A stretch of DNA of 64,000 nucleotides from the NCBI GenBank assembly GCA_964393605.1, contig CAYMUL010000015.1, forward strand, positions 1-64,000, written 5' to 3'. Under the pieces are notes generated by a model, which was not told the origin of the DNA, did no database searches, and saw nothing but the letters and a program-made list of their open reading frames with translations. Positions 18,001 to 25,667 of the stretch are shown here, one piece after another. Position 1 is the stretch's first letter. The number at the start of each line of letters is the position of its first letter. A program made the position numbers and the translations under genes. Origin of the DNA: CAYMUL01 sp964393605 (lineage in GTDB: Bacteria > Bacteroidota > Ignavibacteria > Ignavibacteriales > Ignavibacteriaceae).

Positions 18001-19504
18001 GGCAAGTCTTTATATGGAACACAAGCGTAACGAAATGAATGTTCAAAAGCTTACCCGCGCAATTGAACAAAGCCCGGTTTCGGTAATCATGACAGACAAA
18101 GAAGGCAACATCGAATATGTGAACAAAGCTTTTACAAAAATTTCCGGATACACACGCAAAGAAGTTATGGGGCAGAATCCGCGCATCTGGAAATCAGATT
18201 TTCACTCCAAAGAATATTACAAGGAAATGTGGGTTAATATCATTAAGGGAAATGATTGGGAAGGGGAATTCCTAAACAAAAAGAAAAACGGGGAACTTTA
18301 TTGGGAAAATATTATCATTTCTCCACTGTACAATAACGAAGGCGCAATAACAAATTTCATAGCAGTGAAAGAAGATATTACGGCGCGCAAAAAATCGGAA
18401 GATGAAATTAAATTCCAGGCGCGTTTGCTTAAGGCAGTCGGGCAGGCAGTAATTGCAACGAATGATAAGGGAAGCATAACCTATTGGAATCACGCCGCAG
18501 AAAAAATTTATGGCTGGCTTTATAATGAAGTGCTTGATAAAAATCTTTTAGATGTTACTAATTCGGAAGAGATGAAAAGATTAAGTAATGACATCGAGGA
18601 TAATATTTTACGGGGAAGAAATTGGGAAGGCGAAATTATTCAAACAAGAAAAGATGGTTCCGAGTTTCCGGCATTTATTACGAATGCACCTTTGACCGAT
18701 GCTCATGGAAAGGTAATCGGAATGGTTGGAATATCGAGCGATATCACGAGTCAAAAAAATCTCGAACACGAATTGGTGAAAGAAAAAAATAGAGCCGAAG
18801 AGATGAACAAATTGAAATCGAGTTTCCTTGCAAACATGAGCCACGAACTCCGCACACCGATGATTGCAATTCTTGGTTACACAGAAATTTTATCCGAACT
18901 TGTTACCGATGAAGAAGCCGAAAGAATGATTACCACAATTCATGATAGCGGCGAACGTTTGAAAGATACATTAAACATGATTCTCGATCTCTCACGCATT
19001 GAAGCTGAGCGGCTCGACCTTAACATCACCGAAATAAATTTGAACGAAGTTATCGGCAAAGCAATAAATCTTTTCAAACGCCAGGCGGCAAAGAAAAATA
19101 TTCAATTGAATTTTGAAGAGAACCAAAAAAATTTCAATGCGTTCCTTGATTCCGGTTGCATCTCGATTATTTTAAATAATCTTATCAGTAACGCAATCAA
19201 GTTCACACATGCCGGCGAAGTGAAAGTTGTTCTTAACCAAAAAAAGATTGGCAAAGTAGATCATGCCGAACTACAAGTGATTGATACCGGAATCGGAATT
19301 TCTTCGAAAGATCAGGAAATTATTTGGGAAGAATTCCGACAGGCGAGTGAAGGCTTGGGGCGTGCTTATGAGGGAACCGGTTTAGGTTTAACGATTACTA
19401 AAAAATTTGTCGGCTCTTTGAATGGCAGTATCGGTTTGCAAAGTGAACCGGGAAAAGGTTCAGTCTTCACTGTTCATCTTCCGGTTAATTTTAATAAAAA
19501 ATAA
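15086..19504 (+). CDS. Multi-PAS/GAF hybrid histidine kinase with N-terminal receiver
   Basis: This 1,472-residue cytoplasmic sensor kinase has no membrane segment. Domains in order, with approximate limits: receiver 7-122 with phospho-acceptor Asp58 (VISDYTLPQFSG); PAS 150-270; PAS 277-395; PAS 398-530; GAF 548-700; PAS 708-828; GAF 840-985; PAS 990-1110; PAS 1113-1235; HisKA with His1253 in FLANMSHELRTPM; HATPase 1355-1470 with NLISNAIKFTH, DTGIGIS and GTGLGLTITKKF. A receiver at the front instead of the back implies it is itself a target of another kinase, or an internal relay step. There is no response regulator next to it. It stands alone, followed by the convergent HAD gene. Confidence 0.92.
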   Translation: MNSRQLKALIIEDSESDTKLLLSVLKKGGYKVTFDVVDTAKKMNAALKRESWDIVISDYTLPQFSGLAALKTLHSFGIDIPFIIISGTIGEETAVDMMKAGAHDFVIKSNMERLIPVIKREIDNAEQRRNKRLIEIAIQSSEEKYRTDFTLLNSILESPQDIIIFSLDKRFRYTSFTKFHKQTMKAIWGIDIELGENMLNYIKSPADRKKAKKNFERALAGESFILEEEYGDEQLLRTYYEDRYSPIFDQHDNIIGLTVFVIDITERKRAEKLLRDSEERFRDIFESIPSGMFLIKLFDDGVLRLLGSNPAAEKILRLSLKDSIGKPIIEIFPNLVNTDVPEIYKQIALGKINNQSFEIDYQDENVKGIYAVKAFYAGSATVVVDFTDITEQKKNQADAERYLALLNAALESTSSGILIATAPDVNITFANAAALSIGSGDANKLTNIKMEEHSKKWNTYYPDGRIYEPENLPLSRAILHGESNQDVEILLQNEKGEKRWILASASPVYDHNGKLIAGVVVFPDITERKNSEAQLKKQHEELQSIYKLANAVGQAETLEVIYSEAIKGIIDALKCDRASILIFGDDDKMHFKMWHELSDDYRNATDGHSPWSKDSKDPKPLLLENINNDDSFGTLQKKILEEGIVALGFIPLIYKSELLGKFMIYYNQPHEFTDDEVQLAQTIASQISVAIVRQRDQDILRKNEQYVRNILEHISNVFYVHDNEHMLIYISPQFFNLIGYTQEEAKRKWTEFITDNPINQKGYNATVRAIETGVAQPPYELELLHKNGNKVWVRVNETPIVANGKTVQIVGALDDITKEKRDEITRKIQFNIAHAIVSAQSLEELFESVRIELNSLFDTSNFFVAIYDEKTNSLSAPFDKDEKDDIPVWSADNSLTGYVIKSKEAFLFTPDDIAKLEYENIVTAIGSLPEQWMGVPLIINNKSLGAIVIQSYNNKNAYTNDDVKIVEHIAYQASLYMEHKRNEMNVQKLTRAIEQSPVSVIMTDKEGNIEYVNKAFTKISGYTRKEVMGQNPRIWKSDFHSKEYYKEMWVNIIKGNDWEGEFLNKKKNGELYWENIIISPLYNNEGAITNFIAVKEDITARKKSEDEIKFQARLLKAVGQAVIATNDKGSITYWNHAAEKIYGWLYNEVLDKNLLDVTNSEEMKRLSNDIEDNILRGRNWEGEIIQTRKDGSEFPAFITNAPLTDAHGKVIGMVGISSDITSQKNLEHELVKEKNRAEEMNKLKSSFLANMSHELRTPMIAILGYTEILSELVTDEEAERMITTIHDSGERLKDTLNMILDLSRIEAERLDLNITEINLNEVIGKAINLFKRQAAKKNIQLNFEENQKNFNAFLDSGCISIILNNLISNAIKFTHAGEVKVVLNQKKIGKVDHAELQVIDTGIGISSKDQEIIWEEFRQASEGLGRAYEGTGLGLTITKKFVGSLNGSIGLQSEPGKGSVFTVHLPVNFNKK

Positions 19505-19511
19505 TTTTTCG

Positions 19512-20150
19512 TTAAAGTAATTCGGTCAAGGAATCGATAATTAAATCGGGTTCAAATGATTCCAATTTTTTTCTTGTTCTATACCCGAAAGTTACTGCAC
19601 AAGATTTAGCACCGGCACTTTTACCGCATTGAATATCAAACTCAGTATCGCCGACAATCATTGTTTTAGCCGGATGAACATTGAGTTGCTCGCAAATAAA
19701 AAGTAGCGGCTCCGGCGAAGGTTTGTGTTCATGTCCTTCTCTTCTTCCCATAATAAAATCAAAGTGATCTTGCAGTTTTAATATGTCGAGAATCTTATCT
19801 GCCTGCCATTGCCCTTTGGTTGTCAGTAAAGAAATCTTTTTGTTCCTTAATTTTAACTCGCTCAAAGTTTCGACGACGTGAGGATAAAGTTTTGTTGAAT
19901 CGATATACTCAAAATAAATCTTCTTAAAATTGTCGATGAAGAATTCAAGATCATCAACAACAATATTCAAATCATCAAAAATATCTTGAAAGTGCGCGCC
20001 GATTTTCCCGTGCAAATCTTCGAAGCGTATTGCGTAATCGAATCCCATTCGCTTAAATGTTTCATTGACGGTTAAGTGAATTGTTTCGGCAGAGTCAGTC
20101 AATGTTCCGTCAAGATCAAATACAAAAAGATCAATCGAATTGTTGTTCAT
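19512..20150 (-). CDS. HAD-superfamily phosphatase, phosphoglycolate phosphatase-like
   Basis: The 212-residue protein is a haloacid dehalogenase type phosphatase. Motif I is FVFDLDGTLTDS with the nucleophilic aspartate, motif II SLLTTKG, motif III lysine in EHKPSPEPLL and motif IV MIVGDTEFDIQCGKSAGA. The helical cap between motif I and II classes it with Gph/PpaX-type enzymes. The ATG at 20150 gives MNNNSIDLFVFDLDG; the frame extends further upstream but only into the neighbouring zinc-ribbon gene. The exact substrate is not deducible. Confidence 0.88.
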   Translation of the reverse strand: MNNNSIDLFVFDLDGTLTDSAETIHLTVNETFKRMGFDYAIRFEDLHGKIGAHFQDIFDDLNIVVDDLEFFIDNFKKIYFEYIDSTKLYPHVVETLSELKLRNKKISLLTTKGQWQADKILDILKLQDHFDFIMGRREGHEHKPSPEPLLFICEQLNVHPAKTMIVGDTEFDIQCGKSAGAKSCAVTFGYRTRKKLESFEPDLIIDSLTELL

Positions 20151-20157
20151 CAAGCAT

Positions 20158-20301
20158 CTATTGTTCGTGTGAGCATTGTTCGCCCCGGCAACATTCATCA
20201 ATATTAACTTTGCACACGGCGCATTGCCCGTGCCCGTTAACCCAAATAACTTGCGACTTCAATCCGCAATTCGGACAAATAAAAATTTCTTCGCTATTCA
20301 T
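20158..20301 (-). CDS. Small zinc-ribbon protein (47 residues)
   Basis: This short gene codes for a 47-residue protein with four or more zinc-binding pairs: CPNC (residues 9-12), CAVC (27-30), CC (37-38) and C43 before SHEQ. The CPNC...CAVC arrangement is a classic zinc ribbon. Its start overlaps the stop of the DUF2203 gene by eight bases, so translation is probably coupled; an ATG six bases earlier (20307) is also in frame. It ends seven bases before the HAD gene start, making a compact operon of DUF2203, zinc ribbon and phosphatase. No function is known to me. Confidence 0.8.
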   Translation of the reverse strand: MNSEEIFICPNCGLKSQVIWVNGHGQCAVCKVNIDECCRGEQCSHEQ

Positions 20302-20686
20302 TTTCATCGTCAAGTAATATTGTAGGAATTAATTTTCGTCCGGCATATCCCTCATGTAGTGTATGATAGAATAAAATATCTTCCTCATCGCTTCGCCAGC
20401 AAAGAAATACTTCTTCATTATTTATTACAGAAGGAAAATCCACAAGTCCGACTGTAAAGTTCCAATCTTTATAATAGCAACCGAGTTCTTCGAGTTCGCG
20501 GCTATATGCTTCAATTTTTTCAAGGTGAGATTTTACTTTAAAATTCTCGTCAATTAATCCATTCAATTCTTCTGCAAGAAATTTTATTTCTTTTCCTTCC
20601 GAAAGAATATCGGCAACAATTTTTTTTACGAGTGGTAAAGTCTTTTTAGCTTCTGCCGGAGTGAAATATTTTATTGCGGTGGACAT
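20294..20686 (-). CDS. DUF2203 family protein
   Basis: The 130-residue protein fits DUF2203: an N-terminal YFTPAEAKKTLPLVKKIVAD, a long helical middle section, then the conserved GCYYKDWNFTVGLVDFPSVI and VFLCWRSDEEDILFYHTLHEGYAG-type ending. It is cytoplasmic with no catalytic motif I recognise. It heads the small operon that continues with the zinc ribbon and the HAD phosphatase. Confidence 0.85.
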   Translation of the reverse strand: MSTAIKYFTPAEAKKTLPLVKKIVADILSEGKEIKFLAEELNGLIDENFKVKSHLEKIEAYSRELEELGCYYKDWNFTVGLVDFPSVINNEEVFLCWRSDEEDILFYHTLHEGYAGRKLIPTILLDDENE

Positions 20687-20689
20687 AAC

Positions 20690-21143
20690 TTCTATTTTTA
20701 ATTACAATATATCAATTAGATGAAAATAATTTGAGGAATGTTTTAACACTTTGTAACGATGATTTTTATGGAAGTGAAGTTGACTTATTTTTTTTGCGTC
20801 AAATTTCTTTACATCATATTTATCTTTTGAAGAGAGAAGTTTCTAACTCTTCAACGCTAGCAAACGAACTAAAATATTTTGTATAAAAAAAGTCGGTTGA
20901 CTATTCATCTTCTTAACTGAAGTTACGCAATACGGCAAATAGCACACTGATGACACAGATATAACTGATTTTCACAGATTTCTATCAATCAAAATCGGAC
21001 TTAGCAGCGTTCAATTTATTATTGATTGAAAATAGAATTGGATATATCGAACTGTTGCGTAATCCACTTCTTACACTTACACTTACACTTACTCTTAATC
21101 TTTTTAACAATTTAATTTCCATTACTGCTGATTAAGAAAAAAT
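20690..21143. other. Intergenic region with a MITE-like element and short tandem repeats
   Basis: About 450 bases without a gene. It holds an interspersed element bounded by TTACGCAA (20923-20930) and TTGCGTAA (21055-21062), with an internal hairpin-forming stretch related to one at 57608-57700, and then a tract of hexamers of the CTTACA type (21068-21100). No ORF is credible here. Confidence 0.6.
20918..21068. repeat. Interspersed noncoding element with terminal inverted repeats
   Basis: The left end AACTGAAGTTACGCAA and right end TTGCGTAATCCACTTC are imperfect inverted repeats. The internal segment CTGATGACACAGATA then ACTGATTTTCACAGATTTCT recurs at 57633-57672 after a similar left end (AACTGATGTTACGCAA). 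No transposase is encoded. The form resembles a small non-autonomous transposable element. Confidence 0.5.
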
Positions 21144-21728
21144 TTATTTCAGCGTGTCTTTGAATATTCTGTTTTTCAGACTGTCGAGCTTTTTCTTTTC
21201 GGAATCGGGAATGGCAGTAGCTTTGAAGAACAATGCGGGTGCGGCTTCTTCTGTAATTCCGGCAGTCTCCTTTTTGTTTTTGAGTGTAAAACTTTCATCC
21301 AAAATTGATTTATCCGTTTTCTTCTCCGCAACATCAATTTCAACAGGTTTGCGCGGAGTTACAATTTCATTCTTCTGAAAATTATTTTCTTCTTTTGCTA
21401 CTTCGCCGGAAAGTACATCATTCTGCTTACTTATGATTACATCCTCTCTGACTTTCGGTGCTTCTGAAAAGGGATCTGTCATTACATCATTGGTTGAAGG
21501 AAGAGAAAGAAACATCACAATTAAAAATACAACTGCGGCGGCGGAAGAGATTAATACTTTTCCCCAAAAATATTTTTGAAAAATACTCTCCTTTGTCGCA
21601 TACTTTTCTGCGTTGATTTTCCTCATCAAATCCGCTTCGAAATTCGGTTTTGCCGAAATTTTTTTCAACGACTTTAACGCCGAAATCGCTTTCGAGTATT
21701 CTTTATCTTCTTTATTAAAATTTTCCAT
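21144..21728 (-). CDS. Putative anti-sigma factor, single-pass membrane protein
   Basis: The 194-residue protein has a cytoplasmic N-terminal part (residues 1-55, with a FEADLMRKINAEKY helix), one transmembrane helix at about 57-79 (KVLISSAAAVVFLIVMFLSL) and a charged periplasmic tail rich in Glu, Lys and Pro. It directly follows an ECF sigma factor gene with a TAATG overlap. Topology and coupling suggest an anti-sigma factor holding that sigma factor at the membrane. There is no zinc-binding HxxxCxxC motif, so it is not a ZAS-type anti-sigma. Confidence 0.65.
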   Translation of the reverse strand: MENFNKEDKEYSKAISALKSLKKISAKPNFEADLMRKINAEKYATKESIFQKYFWGKVLISSAAAVVFLIVMFLSLPSTNDVMTDPFSEAPKVREDVIISKQNDVLSGEVAKEENNFQKNEIVTPRKPVEIDVAEKKTDKSILDESFTLKNKKETAGITEEAAPALFFKATAIPDSEKKKLDSLKNRIFKDTLK

Positions 21729-22318
21729 TAATCTTCTTTATAAATATCTTTTAAGAGTTCTTGCAATTGCGCTCTTCCTCTGTTAATCCTTGATTTAACG
21801 GTTCCAACCGTAATGCCGAGAACTTCGGCAATTTCTTCATAAGACATTTCCTGCACATCACGGAGAACAACTGCTTCGCGATAAACCGGCGGAATTTCGA
21901 GCAACGCATCTTGAATCATTTTTTCTTTGATGTTGCTGTCCGAGATTCTTTCCGGTCCGGCTGAATAATCTGGAATGTCGAATGTTTCGTTCTCCTCGCC
22001 GTAATTGTGAATGGAGAAAGTGCGTTTGCGTTTGCGTCTTTGTAATTCCGTCTTCGCTAAATTTCCGGCGATGGTATAAATCCATGTAGAAAATTTTGCG
22101 ATCGTTTTATAGAGTTCTTTATTTCTATAAACTTTAATCATTGTTTCCTGTACGACATCGTTGCACGATTCGTAATCGCCGAGATAGCGAAAAACAAAGT
22201 TGGTGAGAGGATTTTTATATCTCTGCACCAAAATTTCAAAGGCACGTAATGTTTCGTTTTGCTGAAACTCGAGTATCAATTCTTCGTCGGTCAATTCCAG
22301 CAAATTTCTGTCTATCAA
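21728..22318 (-). CDS. ECF-type RNA polymerase sigma factor
   Basis: The 196-residue protein is a group 4 sigma-70 factor. Region 2 is seen in AFEILVQRYKNPLTNFVFRY and DVVQETMIKVYRN, and region 4 in IPPVYREAVVLRDVQEMSYE followed by the helix-turn-helix EIAEVLGITVGTVKSRINRG. Length is normal for RpoE/SigW-like factors. It is coupled to the putative anti-sigma gene downstream. Regulation is probably by release from that membrane protein, and possibly autoregulation, which the sequence alone does not prove. Confidence 0.9.
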   Translation of the reverse strand: MIDRNLLELTDEELILEFQQNETLRAFEILVQRYKNPLTNFVFRYLGDYESCNDVVQETMIKVYRNKELYKTIAKFSTWIYTIAGNLAKTELQRRKRKRTFSIHNYGEENETFDIPDYSAGPERISDSNIKEKMIQDALLEIPPVYREAVVLRDVQEMSYEEIAEVLGITVGTVKSRINRGRAQLQELLKDIYKED

Positions 22319-22412
22319 CTTGGGTTATACTTTCTTGTTGAAAATTTGTTTCAAAAAATTATGGATAAAATGAAAATAATTCTACTAAAATTTAGTTATA
22401 AAAAGTCATCGG

Positions 22413-23426
22413 TCAATTAGCCGAAAAAATATTACCGAGCAGAACGGATAAAACGGTCAAATCATCCGTGAAAGAAGTTTTAACGGAAAGGTCTGCTTCA
22501 AAAAGGAAACCGGAAATTTGAGCTAATTGCAATTGAGTATAATTTTTTTTTGCGAATTTGAAATTTTTAAAATAGAAAGGATGCGCCCCAACTAACTTTG
22601 CCGCTTCGGCTTCGGAGATTTTTTGTTTAATAACCTCTTCAATTTGTGCAAGAGTCAAAAAATATTTATTCAGCATTGCAATCATTCCGATTATGCTTTC
22701 TCCTCTTTTAATCATGTTGAAGCCAATTTTAAATGCAGATTTGCGATCACGTTTTCCAATTGCTTCCTGCAATGCGAATATGTTGTACTCGCGCGTCTCT
22801 ATCGCATTCTTTTTAACATCGTCGAGCGTTATCTCTTTTCTATCGCTTGCAAAATTTATCAGCTTTTGCATTTCGTTTTGTAAAAAATTTCTATCGTCAC
22901 CGACAATCTCGAGCAATAATCTTGCTTCAGCATCATGCAATACTTTTGCAGATTTCTCTGCGATATTCTGAAGCCAGAGGACGAGATCATCTTCTCTCAA
23001 TTCTTTCGCTTCAAAAATTAAATCATCGTCGCGTAATTTTTTATTTGCTTTTTTAAGGAAAGAAGGAGCTTTTTCATCGCCGACTATTACGAGAACAGTA
23101 AACTCGGATGGAGCGAAATAATATTTTTCAAGGACTTCGAGGTCTTTAATTTTTTCAGGTTCTTTAACGATAGCAAGTTTTTTTTCGGAGCCGAAAGGAT
23201 ACATGTTTGCGAAGTCCACAATTTCCGCCGCACTGTTTGAACTGCCGTAAAAAACTTGTTTATCAAAATCGGAAACGATGAAGGATGAAATTGCACTGTC
23301 AATCTCTTCAACGGCTTCATCGAGCATGAAAGTATCTTTACCGAAAAAATAATAGATCGGTTTAAATTTTTTCTTTCTAATTTCTTTAATCAGATTGACG
23401 AGCGAAGGAAATTGCGTTTTACTCAT
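22413..23426 (-). CDS. holA: DNA polymerase III subunit delta
   Basis: The 337-residue protein is the delta subunit of the clamp loader, which opens the sliding clamp at replication forks. Family features are KPIYYFFGKDTFMLDEAVEE at the N-terminus, a degenerate AAA+ fold, LLEIVGDDRNFLQNEMQKLI in the middle and AIGKRDRKSAFKIGFNMIKRGE in the C-terminal collar domain. The ATG at 23426 gives MSKTQFPSLV; the longer open frame runs back over the small transporter partner gene and lacks family similarity. Confidence 0.88.
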   Translation of the reverse strand: MSKTQFPSLVNLIKEIRKKKFKPIYYFFGKDTFMLDEAVEEIDSAISSFIVSDFDKQVFYGSSNSAAEIVDFANMYPFGSEKKLAIVKEPEKIKDLEVLEKYYFAPSEFTVLVIVGDEKAPSFLKKANKKLRDDDLIFEAKELREDDLVLWLQNIAEKSAKVLHDAEARLLLEIVGDDRNFLQNEMQKLINFASDRKEITLDDVKKNAIETREYNIFALQEAIGKRDRKSAFKIGFNMIKRGESIIGMIAMLNKYFLTLAQIEEVIKQKISEAEAAKLVGAHPFYFKNFKFAKKNYTQLQLAQISGFLFEADLSVKTSFTDDLTVLSVLLGNIFSAN

Positions 23427-23535
23427 CGATGATAATTTCTTTCTTCCTTTCAAATTTAATTGCGAGCGAAAGAAAAAATGCAAAGCCGCCCCACACAATA
23501 GAAATAACAATCAGCGCAGTTAAAAGTGTAGTCAT
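23419..23535 (-). CDS. Small single-helix partner of NSS transporter (MetS-like)
   Basis: This 38-residue protein is one transmembrane helix (TTLLTALIVISIVWGGFAFF) with a basic tail (KFERKKEIIIDE). It overlaps the stop of the sodium-dependent transporter gene by four bases (ATGA) and resembles the MetS-type small subunits known beside bacterial NSS transporters. It also overlaps the holA start by eight bases. The WGG motif and position are the main support. Confidence 0.75.
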   Translation of the reverse strand: MTTLLTALIVISIVWGGFAFFLSLAIKFERKKEIIIDE

Positions 23536-25004
23536 TTCGAATTCTCCGAAAAAATTTTGTTCACCATTTTTTTGTTTAAGATGATAAAAATGAGAAGCAC
23601 TGTTCCCCACTGAAATAAACATGTTCCCGCGTTTTCGAGATGAAACGGGTTGAGCCAATCGGAATCCCAACTGACAGAAGAAATTAACCACCACAGAAGA
23701 AGAACAATCGCTTGTAACGGGATTAAATATTTCATTATAAAATTATACCATTTGCCGATTTGAATATCGCTTCCGAATCCATTGACGACCGAAGTTCTAA
23801 AATTATCAACGCCGAAACGAAGCACGGCAAATGCAATGAAGAACCCGCTGATGATTAAACCGACACCCCAAACCCAATCTTGATTTATAAGTATATCAAC
23901 ATTCATTGCCGGAGGAATTCCGAAAATAATTGCGAGCACCGCAACAATAAGTACTGCTTTCTCTCTCTTTATTCCGAAGTCTATTATCGTTCTCGTTGAA
24001 AGTTCAACCATAGAAATCAAAGAAGTGAGCGCGGCAAAAAATAATGCGAGGAAAAATGTTGTTGCAAAGAAAATATTCAGTGAATAAATCTGTGTAAGTT
24101 TAACAAAAAGTTTCGGCAGATAAATAAAAGTTAATCCTGTATTCGCCGGACCTGATTTAGAAATTTCAATCATCGCATCAGTTGAACCGAGCGCGAATAC
24201 AGTTGAGAAAATTGTAATACCCGCGAGCAGTGAAACGGAATTGTTCCCGAAAGAAATAAGCGCGGCATTAATTGCGATATCTTCTTTCTTCCTCATGTAG
24301 ATTGCATAAGTCATTATCAATCCCCAGCCCGCGCCGGTATCCCACGCATTTTGTGTTAATGCATTGAGCCAAACTTTGTAATCGAGAATGACATTTAAAT
24401 CAGGAGTGAAAAAATATTTTATTCCTTCAAATGCGCCGGGGAGGGTTATCGCACGCAAGAAAAGTAAAAAGATTATTCCGAGTAACGCGGGTACAAGAAT
24501 TTTATTTGCTTTTTCAATTCCATATTTTACTCCTTTAAAAACTATCGCCGCCGTAAGCGCAATAGAAAAAATATGAAACAACATCGGCAGTGAGCTACTT
24601 GAAAAATCATTCCAATATGCGAGATGATCGGATGTGTTGAATAAGTCGCCTCTCAATGCAGAAATGAAATAACGCAAACACCACCCCGTAACAACGGAAT
24701 AATAAAACATGATAGCAGTTGAAACCAATACTATGAACGCTCCCATCCATGCGAAAGATTTTCCCGCAGTTTGAGAAATTGCGCCAATCGGTCCCAACCT
24801 TTGTTTCTTTCCGATAGCAAATTCGGTAATGATTAAAGGGAGAGACCAAATCAATAAAAAAATAACCCAAGGAATTAAAAAAGAGCCGCCGCCGTTTTGC
24901 GCGACGACTCTTGAAAATCTCCAAATATTTCCCGTGCCTACGGCAATTCCTATAGTTGCAATTACAAGCGCCCAGCGAGACGAGAAATATTCCTGTTGTT
25001 TCAT
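23532..25004 (-). CDS. Sodium-dependent transporter, neurotransmitter:sodium symporter family
   Basis: The 490-residue inner-membrane protein has about 11-12 helices and the LeuT-type signature near its start (GIAVGTGNIWRFSRVVAQNG), including the unwound TM1 region that binds substrate and Na+. Other marks are QNAWDTGAGWGLIMTYAIYM (TM6) and SFGNNSVSLLAGITIF. It likely imports amino acids with sodium. The small helix protein immediately downstream is the expected partner. This is consistent with a sodium-based energy economy, as in the decarboxylase operon. Confidence 0.9.
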   Translation of the reverse strand: MKQQEYFSSRWALVIATIGIAVGTGNIWRFSRVVAQNGGGSFLIPWVIFLLIWSLPLIITEFAIGKKQRLGPIGAISQTAGKSFAWMGAFIVLVSTAIMFYYSVVTGWCLRYFISALRGDLFNTSDHLAYWNDFSSSSLPMLFHIFSIALTAAIVFKGVKYGIEKANKILVPALLGIIFLLFLRAITLPGAFEGIKYFFTPDLNVILDYKVWLNALTQNAWDTGAGWGLIMTYAIYMRKKEDIAINAALISFGNNSVSLLAGITIFSTVFALGSTDAMIEISKSGPANTGLTFIYLPKLFVKLTQIYSLNIFFATTFFLALFFAALTSLISMVELSTRTIIDFGIKREKAVLIVAVLAIIFGIPPAMNVDILINQDWVWGVGLIISGFFIAFAVLRFGVDNFRTSVVNGFGSDIQIGKWYNFIMKYLIPLQAIVLLLWWLISSVSWDSDWLNPFHLENAGTCLFQWGTVLLIFIILNKKMVNKIFSENSK

Positions 25005-25009
25005 TGCAA

Positions 25010-25645
25010 TTACTTAGCTCGTTTTTCGATTGTTACATTTTGCATAACAACATCGGTGAGCGGTTTATCGTATGGTTTAGATGTTTGAACTTTTCCGATT
25101 GCATAAACAACATCCATGCCTGCAACAACTTGTCCAAAGATAGAATGTTTTCCATCGAGCCATGGAGTAGGAACGAGCGTGATGAAAAATTGGCTTCCAT
25201 TTGTATTCGGTCCGGCGTTTGCCATAGAAAGAAGTCCCGGTTTATCATGTTTTAAAGAAGCATGAAATTCATCGCTGAATTTACCGCCCCAAAAACTTTC
25301 GCCACCTCTGCCGGTGCCGGTGGGGTCGCCACCTTGAATCATAAAGCCGTCAATAACGCGGTGAAAAACTATTCCGTTGTAATATCCTTTCATTGCAAGC
25401 CCGGCAAAATTTTCTGCGGTGCGCGGAGTTTTATCCGTGAACAATTCTATTTCTATTGTTCCCATGCTTGTTTTGATTACCGCAACAGTCATCGAATCAT
25501 TTTTTGTACTGTCAGTCATGACAATGTTTTCCTTTTCGTTTGAGATTTTAGAGTTATCTTGATTTAAATTCTGATTCGATGAGTTCGAATCTTTGCATCC
25601 TAATAAAATTAAAATTAGCAATACTGAGCTAAAAAGTTTTTTCAT
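25010..25645 (-). CDS. Cyclophilin-type peptidyl-prolyl isomerase lipoprotein
   Basis: The 211-residue protein has a lipoprotein signal (MKKLFSSVLLILILLGCKDS, lipobox LLGC), a Ser/Asn-rich linker and a full cyclophilin domain. Catalytic and signature blocks are FHRVIDGFMIQGGDPTGTGRGG, FSDEFHASLKHDKPGLLSMANAGPNTN (split here for family recognition) and SQFFITLVPTPWLDGKHSIFG. It should catalyse proline cis-trans isomerisation in the periplasm. It follows the transporter gene on the same strand. Confidence 0.92.
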   Translation of the reverse strand: MKKLFSSVLLILILLGCKDSNSSNQNLNQDNSKISNEKENIVMTDSTKNDSMTVAVIKTSMGTIEIELFTDKTPRTAENFAGLAMKGYYNGIVFHRVIDGFMIQGGDPTGTGRGGESFWGGKFSDEFHASLKHDKPGLLSMANAGPNTNGSQFFITLVPTPWLDGKHSIFGQVVAGMDVVYAIGKVQTSKPYDKPLTDVVMQNVTIEKRAK

Positions 25646-25667
25646 GTTTCTCCTATGTAGTTTTTAG

